A stretch of DNA of 64,000 bases. It comes from Cliona cf. orientalis (Eukaryota > Porifera > Demospongiae > Clionaida > Clionaidae). The DNA lies in contig OZ005701.1 of assembly GCA_963930775.1 (NCBI GenBank), positions 6,269,669-6,333,668 of the forward strand, in the 5' to 3' direction. A program made the translations under genes and the position numbers. Of this stretch, positions 1 to 8,810 are shown one piece after another; the first letter of the stretch is position 1, and each line of letters begins with the position of its first letter. The notes beneath the pieces were generated by a model. It saw only the letters and a list, made by a program, of their open reading frames with translations, was not told the DNA's origin and ran no database searches.

Positions 1-831
1 TGTAAATCTCAGATCTCCTTCACTTTTCAGTGTAGAATTGTGACTGAACATTGCACCACCACTGCCGTTTATGTGTTCTATCTCTTTCAATTCACACAGT
101 ATACCATTATAATTATTTCCCAATGGTATCACTATATTGTTTGTGAAAGTATTGATGCTTTTCAAGTAGAGATGACTTCTATATAGGTATATGGCTCCTC
201 CGCTGTTTGCAGTATTGTTTTTAAAAGCGTTTCCAATCAGCGTAACGTTTGATCCCGTTGTTAACATAGCAGCCCCTAGCCATCCATGGAGTCCTGTAAA
301 GTTGGAATCAGTCACAGTAATTATGCTATTCGTACTCATAACTGCGCTACATCCAGTCATTGTACTTATCCTTCCATAAAATGAAACATTTGAGAGTTGA
401 GTGAACGATGTATGTGTGAATATCAGAAAGTAAGAGTAATCACCTGTAAAATTAAAAGTGAGTGAAGAGATCGTGATGTTTATGCAATTTTCTAAGGTGA
501 TGTTAACCCAAGGATGAATGTTTATGTTGCTGTCAGGTGAGCCTTGAAGAATTAAATTCTGCACATTATCTAGTCTCAGACTACTGGTCAAGTGGTGGTC
601 ACCGGGACAAAACTGCACAGTACTATCATCAACAAAAAGTTGCTCACTTACATTCTGATCAATGTGAGAAATGCTATTATTATGGTTTGACGAGCCAGTC
701 TGAGAGCTGCAGCTTATATTTGTCAATGAGATAATGAACCATGTTGTTACTGGATGAACTGTTGAAGGTGATGCATTGTAACTGGAAATGATTACTGCGA
801 ACATCAGTGAAGACCACAGTAAATAATTCAT
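1..831 (-). CDS. POMP-TM family gene, 5' part only (continues past the left edge)
   Basis: Reading the minus strand from the ATG at 831 gives 277 codons with no stop up to the window edge. The product starts with a hydrophobic signal peptide (MNYLLWSSLMFAVIISS), followed by an Asn-rich N-glycosylated region and a CPGDHHL motif equivalent to the CPxDPCLTL/PGNHxL entry motif of the paralogs. The first parallel beta-helix repeats of the Pmp type follow (FKNNTANSGGAIYL near residue 210, then a second SGGAMFSHNST). It therefore encodes the ectodomain start of the same beta-helix/multi-TM family as the gene at 3407, whose N-terminal region it resembles most (LIFTHTSF.QLSNVSFYG versus MFEHSLVIRLTNISIFG). 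The two genes are divergent. The membrane domain lies outside the window, so intactness is unknown. Confidence 0.85.
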   Translation of the reverse strand, partial: MNYLLWSSLMFAVIISSYNASPSTVHPVTTWFIISLTNISCSSQTGSSNHNNSISHIDQNVSEQLFVDDSTVQFCPGDHHLTSSLRLDNVQNLILQGSPDSNINIHPWVNITLENCINITISSLTFNFTGDYSYFLIFTHTSFTQLSNVSFYGRISTMTGCSAVMSTNSIITVTDSNFTGLHGWLGAAMLTTGSNVTLIGNAFKNNTANSGGAIYLYRSHLYLKSINTFTNNIVIPLGNNYNGILCELKEIEHINGSGGAMFSHNSTLKSEGDLRFT

Positions 832-1133
832 AATCAGTTTTACCTTACTTAAGTGAAAGACCCACAATGCAGGAGATTAGTGCGCAATATTACTTTTATA
901 GCTACTTGCATTGCTATTACTATTATTCCCAAGTGTGACTTGAGTACCTCTGAGTCTTCTGCTAATAGGGATTGTATGGTACCATATGACTACTGTAACA
1001 TTATTGGTACCTTCAACTGTAACAATCATATCCTGGAACTGTACCACCTCTATTAGTAATAGTGTTATCTTTGGGATTACCACATTTTACCAAATATTGT
1101 GCCACGAAAATTTGGAGCTATACAGTAGGCTAG

Positions 1134-1274
1134 GAAGTCACAAAAATAAAGTGCCAGACTCCATCGAGGTTTTTCACCAGCCTCATTGGAGAATCCTTTA
1201 ATTTGGAAAGAGCAGTCCATGGGAATTAGCCAGAAACAGTAGCAAAACGGGTACCATAGCTTCAAGGTCAACAT
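1134..1274 (-). pseudogene. Beta-glucuronidase 5' fragment (about 45 codons)
   Basis: Read on the minus strand from 1274, the sequence aligns with the start of GUS1 (8811): same ATG, signal-peptide codons, the LLFP segment, and the stretch ending in the codons for GVWHF. A 4-bp insertion after the LLFP codons and further differences break the frame. Homology stops near 1134, next to a repeat fragment sharing 30 bp with 1753-1783. It is a decayed, truncated GUS copy in inverted orientation that points at the partial POMP-TM gene. Confidence 0.75.
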
Positions 1275-1405
1275 TGTAGATATGGCTACCATTATCTCTG
1301 TCAGCAGAATTCAGTATATTATAGGTGTCAGTAGATGGCATGCATATTCATAGCTTGCTAATTACTGTTCATAATCATGTGATGCACATGCATACATGCA
1401 TACAT
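1275..1405 (-). promoter_or_regulatory. Inverted copy of the GUS1 promoter region
   Basis: This segment is the reverse complement of roughly 8612-8810, the DNA just upstream of GUS1. It includes the TCACATGATTATGAA core, the CAAGCTATGAAT stretch, the CTGACACCTAT stretch and the bases up to the ATG. The duplication therefore carried the promoter together with the truncated 5' coding fragment at 1134-1274. Confidence 0.7.
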
Positions 1406-2680
1406 TATGTAATAGCTAAGGCTTAGCTTAAAGGAACCATTTGCCATTTATTATCAAACTTTGTATCTTTAATGGGTATAACATCTCATCAGAGGTAGCC
1501 AAAGAGACGACAGCGGAAGGCGCTAAAGGCAGAAAAAGAGGCCTGTGACTGGGACTTGAATCGTATCATCTTTCTCTAGATCTTCACACTAGAGCAAAAT
1601 GCGAGCCACGTGCAGTTGTGGGCGGAGCGACAATGTGAATTGTCTGCACGGGCGTCGCTGCACAGTGGTAATCACGAAAAAATGTAGCAATCACGAAATT
1701 TTATCACAAAAATTTTCTTTCATGGGATTTTCAGCAGTTTCACGAAATTTTTGGACCACGAAAATTTGGAGCTATACGGTATTCAATCTTGAAAATAAAA
1801 ATATTATTAGCACCCCACTAATTTAAAATTACCCATGAAACGGTCTATGTATGTATAATCTGTGGCATTAGTCTTTATGTATTGCATTTGTGAATAGCAC
1901 ATGAGTAAGCTGACCGGAACAGTTATTGTTCTGATATTGAAAACAATTGCTATATGAAGCGAACACTTTGGGAATTTGCAAACACAATATCAGTGATATA
2001 TAACATAATGCGTGTGTATTATGATACCGTATGCTAAGTTAGTGGTAGAGGCAGCCCATAGCTACAGAGCTCAAGTTCGTGTGAACAATTGGTAAGTAAT
2101 CAGTTACACTGTGTGCTGATCCACTTATTTTTTTTAGTTATATGTACTATAGTAAGATGGCATGCATGGGTAGCTAGATACCATTACGTATAGCTACATG
2201 TGGAATGCTCCAAGACAGTTACTGTAGCTGTGAAAATGGAGTGAAAGTGACATTCTGTATACTGTAATTGTGGCCAAAAATTTAATTATAGTAACTGTTA
2301 ATTGCATTAACTTAAAGGTGATAATGCCTTGTTTGCATTAATTGTTAGAGGAACACTCCTGTATCAGAATATAGTAATAATATTATAGCTTCTAAAATGC
2401 CATACATATCTGATCAAGTTGAGTTATAGCTTTAAGAATTAATCAAACCGAGTTATGGCTTTAAGAATTTAGTACACGTGCATGTTCATGGTGTTATTTA
2501 AAGGGTGTGACCAATCACTCGATTGATCACACAATCGTTTATGTATGTAATATTAATGTTGCTGTGTTCAGATTCCACCCTGCATGCTCGAAATGGCGCT
2601 CACTGCTTGAGGAACCGATAGCATAAGTCAAAAAGGGTGGAACCCTGGGAAGCATTCAGATATCGATGTCAAGGACCACA
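1406..2680. other. Gene-poor spacer with repeat fragments
   Basis: No gene is supported. Positions 1653-1785 hold AT-rich repeat fragments. The stretch 1753-1783 (CACGAAAATTTGGAGCTATA) is nearly the same as 1101-1131 and resembles one end of the MITE at 23861. The rest is AT-rich with no recognisable coding or RNA signal. Confidence 0.5.
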
Positions 2681-3094
2681 TACCGTATTTGCTCGATCAA
2701 ACGCCGCAGCTACTATTTATTTCATCGCCCGAGTTTGTGCGGCGTTCATTCGAGAGCGGCGATTATTTGAGAGCAGCATTTATTATAATACCAGTAGCTG
2801 CCAGAGAGGCAATCCTTAGAGAAACGGCCGATTGGTACCACTGATCTAGGAGATTCTGGCCCCTTTGCTGATGTAGAAGAAGGTTAGAATTTGTTCTAGA
2901 CTGCATGTTTATCGTGTACCTGCCATCAAAAACGAGTCGCAAGGCATGTCCACGTGCTGGTATTCTCGAATAGTAGGCGTGGCGCGGCTACTATTCAAGA
3001 GCGGCCACTGTTTCGTTCAGCACTTCCAGAGGTGCGGCAACTATTTGAGAGTAGCGACTAATCGAGAGCGGCGTCTGATCGAGTGAATACCGTA
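2681..3094. mobile_element. Non-autonomous DNA transposon (MITE) with TA flanks
   Basis: The left end reads TACCGTATTTGCTCGATCAA and the right end, in reverse complement, reads TACGGTATTCACTCGATCAG. The inverted repeat continues in GACGCCGC-type sequence. A TA dinucleotide sits at both borders (2681-2682 and 3093-3094), as expected for a TA target duplication. The interior repeats gagagcggc-like units and has no credible ORF. Confidence 0.7.
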
Positions 3095-3406
3095 ATATGC
3101 CTAATAGCTAATGAGTGCTTACTAACATCGCTTATTAAGCAAAATTCATCTAACGAGAAAATATGCATGGTTACTGTATAGTATATAGCTGTAGATGTTA
3201 CAACAACATGGGGTAATTTAAAAATACGTTTATGCCCACAAGCAAAGTTCCCAACATTGGGTATATGACATTAATTGTTTATTATGTCCCATGACGTTCA
3301 ATTAAAATTAATTTTAGTTATCAAAAAACCTTAGCAAATATTTTGTATGCCCAGCAAACATTAACAAATGTACACATGCATAATTATACTATAATAACAT
3401 ACTTTA

Positions 3407-6400
3407 ATGTATGCCATGGTTGTTCATTACGTTTGCAGCTATTATATGCTTGACATAATGCTTACACAGCGTGTGGCAGTACTGTATATAATTGCAATTG
3501 TATTCAACGTATCAACGTTCCTCGCCTTTGATGCAGCAAGAATTAGGTATGTCAGGTCAAACACAAGTGTCCCATGTCCTAACATTGATAATTTTTGCCT
3601 TACTTTTGCTGAGTATGCAAATGAAACCAACCAATACTTTGTTCATGATGCAATCTTTAACTTCAGCCCTGGGATTCATTATCTGAATTTCAGCTTCAAC
3701 TTGAGAAATCTCAACCGCTTATCTTTTCGTGGTTTATCAATTGACGATGCTCCTACCATTAAGTTTGATGCAAACGCAAGTATTGTTATTGAAAATTGTA
3801 GCCATATTGAAATTTCATCCATGATATTCAATTTGATATGCAGCTATACATATTGTTTCATGTTTGAACATTCGCTTGTTATCCGATTAACTAATATATC
3901 TATTTTTGGAAACAAGCAGGGTAGATACAGTGCAATTGTGAGTCACAACAGCAGCGTAAATATTACTGATTCAATGTTTGCCTATATGACGGGTACTATT
4001 GGTACTATTATATTGATATCAAAATCTATAGTTATTCTCGGTGGAAACAGCTTTGTCAAAAATGAGGCAGCATCTGGAAGTGCCATCTATATATCTGAGA
4101 GCATATTATTCTTTAACAATACTAATATATTCATGAATAATTATGTATACACGAGCACATCTGATCCAGAATGGTATGATACAATATGGGTAATAAGATC
4201 TTTTATGTCCAGTGGTGCAATCGTCTCTCATGAATCATCTCTTATGCAGGATGTTAATTCTACATTAATATTTGTTGGTAATTCAGGAGGCGCCATCAGT
4301 AGTTCACACAGTCACTTATGGTTTACAGGAAATGTTTCATTTGAAAATAATACCGCTTACACTGGTGGAGCAATGAATATAAATCACACTGTTGTTTACT
4401 TTGATGGTAGAATTTCCTTCTTGAAGAACTTTGCCACAGGAAATGGTGGTGCGCTACATATTTACTACTCTGAAGTATCACAAAGTGGAAGTGCATTGAA
4501 TTTACCTTTCATTTTATTTCAATATAACACAGCTGCAAGCAAAGGTGGGTCTATGCAAATCATCAATAGCACTCTTCTGCTCAATGGTAATACAAAATTC
4601 AACAGTAACTCAGCAAAAACTGGAGGGGCTCTTAATGTGGAAGGAAAATTAACTCGTTTACGGTTTAATGAAAGTGTACAATTTCTTAACAATAGTGCTA
4701 GAAGTGGTGGCGCAATGAGTGTTCTAAATGCAATAATTCAGTTTGATGGTAGCATTTGTCTCATTAATAATAGTGCTACAATGGAAGGTGGAGCACTAGC
4801 GATATCTGCATCTTATGTGTCATTCAATGCAGCAAACCATTTTACTGTTCCATTTATGTCACCTATTCAGTCTTGGGATAATATTGTAGTGTGTGAACAC
4901 AATGTGCCTATTTTGTTCTTTAATAATTCAGCAGGCACTGGAGGAGCGATAGACAGTAGAGCAAGTGTCATAGAATTTGGCACATATTATGCTGCAGATT
5001 GCACTACCTTGAAAGATAGTCCCTTGGATGCAATTGGCAGCAGTGTTAATTTATCAATATACTTTACAGTATTCTTTCAAAATAGTGCCATTAAAGGAGG
5101 ATGTATCAATAGTTTACAAAGCATACTACACTTTACGGAAAGTGTGCTCTTTGGTAAAAATGAAGCTAAAATTGGTGGAGCAATGTATATTATAGACACT
5201 TCAACTTGGTGGTTCAGAGGAAATTCTCTGTTTATAAATAATGCTGCTACTATTTTTCATGGAGGTGCAATAGAGTTGTTGAGATCTACTATTTCATTTA
5301 ATTCCAACTGCACTATAATATTTCACAACAATAGTGCCAAAAGTATAGGTGGGGCAATTCGAAGCCTTAATAGTGACAATCTACAAGTGCATGGTACTGT
5401 ACTATTTAGTGATAATTATGCAGGTAGGGATGGTGGAGCAATTCATGCAGAAAACACTAGTATGAAATTTGTCGGTCATATTTATTTTAAAAATAACAGT
5501 GCAGGTAGAATTGGAGGTGCTCTGTGGACAGTTGATTCAAATATCATTTTTAATTCTAACCCAGTTATTCATAATACTACTATTACAGTAACATTTACTC
5601 TCAATAGAGCTGGGAATAATGGAGGAGCTCTTAGAAGCACCGGTGGTCTTGTACAATTTGCTGGCATTATTGTATTCAGTAACAACTCTGCCGGCAGGCG
5701 AGGTGGAGCAATGAAAATTATAGCAATAGCACTGGAAATTTGTTGCCATGTGTTTTTTCATCACAATACTGCTAAACGTGGAGGTGGTATACACTCACGT
5801 TGCTCCAGAGCTTCATTCTTTGGATACAATACTTCAAACTCGACAGTCTTTTTCCGTAATGAAGCTGCTGAGTATGGAGGATCTATCAAGGGCCGTAATA
5901 GTGTGCTAGAGTTTAAAACTGATGCACTATTTCATGAAAACACTGCACGTGATGGGGGAGCAATAGCTCTACATGGAACCACTCAAATGATTTTATATCC
6001 CAATCATACTCTATACTTTTTATTAAATTGTGCAAAACATAAAGGTGGTGCTATCTTTTATGAAGATTCCATTTCTTCCGTTCAGTGTTCAAATGCATTT
6101 GAAGCCAAAGCATGCTTTATTTCAATTGCCTCGACTGATATTGGTAAGCATCATCTACTCATATTTGAAGATAATTTTGCAGGAGTTGCTGGAACAGTAT
6201 TATATGGAGGGCAGTTAGAAAAATGTAGAATGTACATTGGAAGAATTGGAAATTTGAATGATTGTGAACGTAAAGGAAGCAAAAAGTCAATAATTAGGGC
6301 AATAGATAAGTTTAAAGAAATATCAAAAATCAGAAAGCATTCTAATTCTACTATAACATCAAATGCTGAAGTGATGGAATTTTGTGATTACAATTCCACA

Positions 6401-8263
6401 GACAATAAGCCCAAAAGCATATTTATATTCCCTGGACAACAATTTAACGTTTCAATAATTGCGTTTGGGCAAGATAATGTTGCTGTAAATTCAACGACAT
6501 TGAGTAAGCTTCAATCAAGTGGTGAAAATTATATTCTTAATCCAACAAGACATTACATAAATGCTTCCTGTACCACTATTGGATATAACCTCTATGTACC
6601 TATTAGTAATATTGTGATACAATATAAGCTGTATCATGAAAGCTTGTGTCACAGTTTGGTAACTGGAGTGAAAATTATATTACAAGTTTTACCTTGTCCT
6701 CTCGGTTTTGATTTGCCAGAGCCTCTTCAATTGCAAGCTTGTATGTGTAGCCCGCTACTAAAGAGATTTACCCAAAAGTGCTATATCAATGATCTTTCAA
6801 TAGAACGTTTGAGCAACAACTTTTGGGTTGCACAGTCAAGCAATTATACGCTAATCATTCATGGTTTTCGTTGTCCCTTTGACTTTTGCAAGGACGTCTC
6901 AATTAACATCACTCTCGCTAATCCTCATATGCAATGTGATTTCAATCGAACTGGAGTTTTGTGTGGTGAGTGTAGTGAACACTACAGCTTAGCTCTTGGC
7001 AGCCTGCACTGCATTTACTGTAGTAGCAGTTATATTGTATTGATTGTTCCCTTTGCAATCATTGGAATAGTTTTAGTGGCGTGTATTTATCTTTTAAACC
7101 TAACAGTTGCTACAGGAACGCTAAGTGGTCTCCTTTTCTATGCTAATGTAATTCAAGCAAATTATCAGGCTTTTTTCCCAAGAGATACGGTCAATTTTTT
7201 TACCGTTTTCTTAGCTTGGCTCAACCTTGATCTCGGTATTGAAACTTGTCTTTATGACGGAATGGATATCTACGTGTATTCATGGCTACAGTTCTTATTT
7301 CCATTGTATTTATGGCTTCTGATTAGTACCATTATAGTTGTTTCCCGCTATACTCAAAAAATTGCAAAAGTTCTTGGACAAAACCCAATTACGGTCTTAT
7401 CAACTCTGTTACTGATGTCTTACAGTAAGATCTTGAGTGCTACTATTGCCCCTCTCTCTTGGACAACCTTATCTTATACCTCTGGTGATAAAAACTCAAC
7501 TGAGACTTCACATAGTGTTGTCTGGTTATACAATGGTAGCATTAACTTTTTTAAGGAACCCAAACACATCGTTCTTGGAGTATTTGCTCTTCTTATTCTG
7601 TTATTTCTTGTTTTCCCTTACATTTTTCTCTTACTTTGTGGCCAGTGGCTTCAAGCTTGTTCTGATTGGTGGATTATTTCATGGATTAACAAGCTCAAGC
7701 CATTCATGGATGCTTATCATGCTCCTTTTAGAAAAGATGCTCGCTACTGGACGGGACTGTTGCTATTGTCAAGGCTTGGCCTGTTCATGACATTTGCTAT
7801 CAATGCCACAGGCAGTGATAGCATCAATCTTCTTGCCATATCTTCAGTTGCTGCTGCCCTCCTGGCTATGAAGGGTAGAGTGTATACACGATACGGTAAT
7901 GACATCCTGGAGTCCTCGTTTATTTTGAATTTGTGCATCCTATCTGTAGCGACTTTCTATGTCAAAGACAATTATGGTGGACAAAGTCAACGTGTTCTTT
8001 CATCTTTATCAGTTGGAACCACCTTTGTCACTTTTATTTGCCTTTTATTCTTTCATACTTATGTTCGCTTTAAATCAACCAGAATTTACAATCGTTACAT
8101 AATTCCGTGTGCCTTAAAAATATGGCCATCAGTCTTGAGATTATTCAGTGCTCAAGTTGAGAATAACTTTGAGAGGCATTTAACTGAACTGCTCGCTAAT
8201 CCATCAGAGGTTACCTCAACCACAGTGGAGATCCGTGAGCCACTTTTAGAAAATACAATTTGA
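3407..8263 (+). CDS. POMP-TM0: giant beta-helix ectodomain protein with about nine TM helices
   Basis: A single 1618-codon ORF without introns. The likely start is the ATG at 3446 or 3458, since the segment MLTQRVAVLYIIAIVFNVST is a clean signal peptide; the first ATG at 3407 adds about 17 residues. Residues about 60-950 hold roughly twenty parallel beta-helix repeats of the chlamydial Pmp type (GGA[IML] followed by FxxN, for example SGGAMSVLNAIIQFDG). A Cys-rich neck follows (CPLGFDLPE, FRCPFDFCK, NRTGVLCGECSEHYSLALGS). From about residue 1205 to 1560 there are some nine hydrophobic helices with family motifs FYANVIQANYQAFFP, FLAWLNLDLGIETC and YHAPFRKDARYWTGLLLL. A short cytoplasmic tail ends in REPLLENTI. 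Many NxS/T sites fit an extracellular ectodomain. Function is unknown; receptor or adhesin is inference. Confidence 0.9.
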   Translation: MYAMVVHYVCSYYMLDIMLTQRVAVLYIIAIVFNVSTFLAFDAARIRYVRSNTSVPCPNIDNFCLTFAEYANETNQYFVHDAIFNFSPGIHYLNFSFNLRNLNRLSFRGLSIDDAPTIKFDANASIVIENCSHIEISSMIFNLICSYTYCFMFEHSLVIRLTNISIFGNKQGRYSAIVSHNSSVNITDSMFAYMTGTIGTIILISKSIVILGGNSFVKNEAASGSAIYISESILFFNNTNIFMNNYVYTSTSDPEWYDTIWVIRSFMSSGAIVSHESSLMQDVNSTLIFVGNSGGAISSSHSHLWFTGNVSFENNTAYTGGAMNINHTVVYFDGRISFLKNFATGNGGALHIYYSEVSQSGSALNLPFILFQYNTAASKGGSMQIINSTLLLNGNTKFNSNSAKTGGALNVEGKLTRLRFNESVQFLNNSARSGGAMSVLNAIIQFDGSICLINNSATMEGGALAISASYVSFNAANHFTVPFMSPIQSWDNIVVCEHNVPILFFNNSAGTGGAIDSRASVIEFGTYYAADCTTLKDSPLDAIGSSVNLSIYFTVFFQNSAIKGGCINSLQSILHFTESVLFGKNEAKIGGAMYIIDTSTWWFRGNSLFINNAATIFHGGAIELLRSTISFNSNCTIIFHNNSAKSIGGAIRSLNSDNLQVHGTVLFSDNYAGRDGGAIHAENTSMKFVGHIYFKNNSAGRIGGALWTVDSNIIFNSNPVIHNTTITVTFTLNRAGNNGGALRSTGGLVQFAGIIVFSNNSAGRRGGAMKIIAIALEICCHVFFHHNTAKRGGGIHSRCSRASFFGYNTSNSTVFFRNEAAEYGGSIKGRNSVLEFKTDALFHENTARDGGAIALHGTTQMILYPNHTLYFLLNCAKHKGGAIFYEDSISSVQCSNAFEAKACFISIASTDIGKHHLLIFEDNFAGVAGTVLYGGQLEKCRMYIGRIGNLNDCERKGSKKSIIRAIDKFKEISKIRKHSNSTITSNAEVMEFCDYNSTDNKPKSIFIFPGQQFNVSIIAFGQDNVAVNSTTLSKLQSSGENYILNPTRHYINASCTTIGYNLYVPISNIVIQYKLYHESLCHSLVTGVKIILQVLPCPLGFDLPEPLQLQACMCSPLLKRFTQKCYINDLSIERLSNNFWVAQSSNYTLIIHGFRCPFDFCKDVSINITLANPHMQCDFNRTGVLCGECSEHYSLALGSLHCIYCSSSYIVLIVPFAIIGIVLVACIYLLNLTVATGTLSGLLFYANVIQANYQAFFPRDTVNFFTVFLAWLNLDLGIETCLYDGMDIYVYSWLQFLFPLYLWLLISTIIVVSRYTQKIAKVLGQNPITVLSTLLLMSYSKILSATIAPLSWTTLSYTSGDKNSTETSHSVVWLYNGSINFFKEPKHIVLGVFALLILLFLVFPYIFLLLCGQWLQACSDWWIISWINKLKPFMDAYHAPFRKDARYWTGLLLLSRLGLFMTFAINATGSDSINLLAISSVAAALLAMKGRVYTRYGNDILESSFILNLCILSVATFYVKDNYGGQSQRVLSSLSVGTTFVTFICLLFFHTYVRFKSTRIYNRYIIPCALKIWPSVLRLFSAQVENNFERHLTELLANPSEVTSTTVEIREPLLENTI

Positions 8264-8810
8264 TTAACTTTTATGTATCGCAACCCAACCGGCTGCACAA
8301 GCCTTCCCTTTCCATAACTTTAGTTGCTAGTTTGATATTAGCCAATGCAATAGCGGTAGTATCATTATTATTATGTATTGTGATCTATAGTGAGAGAGGT
8401 ATCGTGGTATATATTATAGCTATAGCTATAATATTATAATAATATTTGCATTCATTTTTAAACATTGCTGCATGCACTTCAATGATGTTGTTAACTCTAT
8501 TACGCGTCAATGGGAATGAATGCCATCGTACTAACTAGATTCTGTGTGTAATACTGCTTGCGTATGCAATAATGGTTGTATTAATAATATTATTTGTAAC
8601 ACCTTACCAGCAAATTAAATCTTATATTATGCATCACATGATTATGAATAGTAATTAGTAAGCTATGAATGTGCATGTCACCTTATTGCCATCTGCTGAC
8701 ACCTATACTGAGTTGCTTTCTGCTGACAGTTGCTAAACCTAAAGTGAACTGGTTTCTGCTATCGGCAGTGCATAGCTAAGCCTGGAGAATTAGCAGTATA
8801 GTTATCTACA
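8264..8810. other. POMP-TM0 to GUS1 intergenic region
   Basis: No coding signal is visible. The first part is AT-rich with TATAGCTATAGCTATAATAT-type palindromes. From about 8612 onward it is the direct version of the segment found inverted at 1275-1405, and it should contain the GUS1 promoter. Confidence 0.6.
8633..8642. promoter_or_regulatory. Palindromic ATCACATGAT site upstream of GUS1
   Basis: The palindrome lies about 170 bp before the GUS1 ATG. The same ten bases precede GUS2 (10804) and GUS3 (12923). The core CACATG/CATGTG is an E-box of the M-box class bound by MITF/TFE bHLH-ZIP factors, which control lysosomal genes in vertebrates. The regulatory role here is inference. Confidence 0.4.

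Noticed and set aside
877..1083. Small open frames on both strands at 850-1200
   Set aside because: They overlap each other, have no signal or domain, and one runs through the GUS 5' relic in the wrong frame.
3407..8263. Bacterial contamination or recent bacterial transfer because of the Pmp-type repeats
   Set aside because: The proteins end in a polytopic helical domain rather than an autotransporter barrel, sit between spacers full of eukaryotic elements, and are linked to an intron-containing animal gene. The repeat is shared by convergence or deep ancestry.
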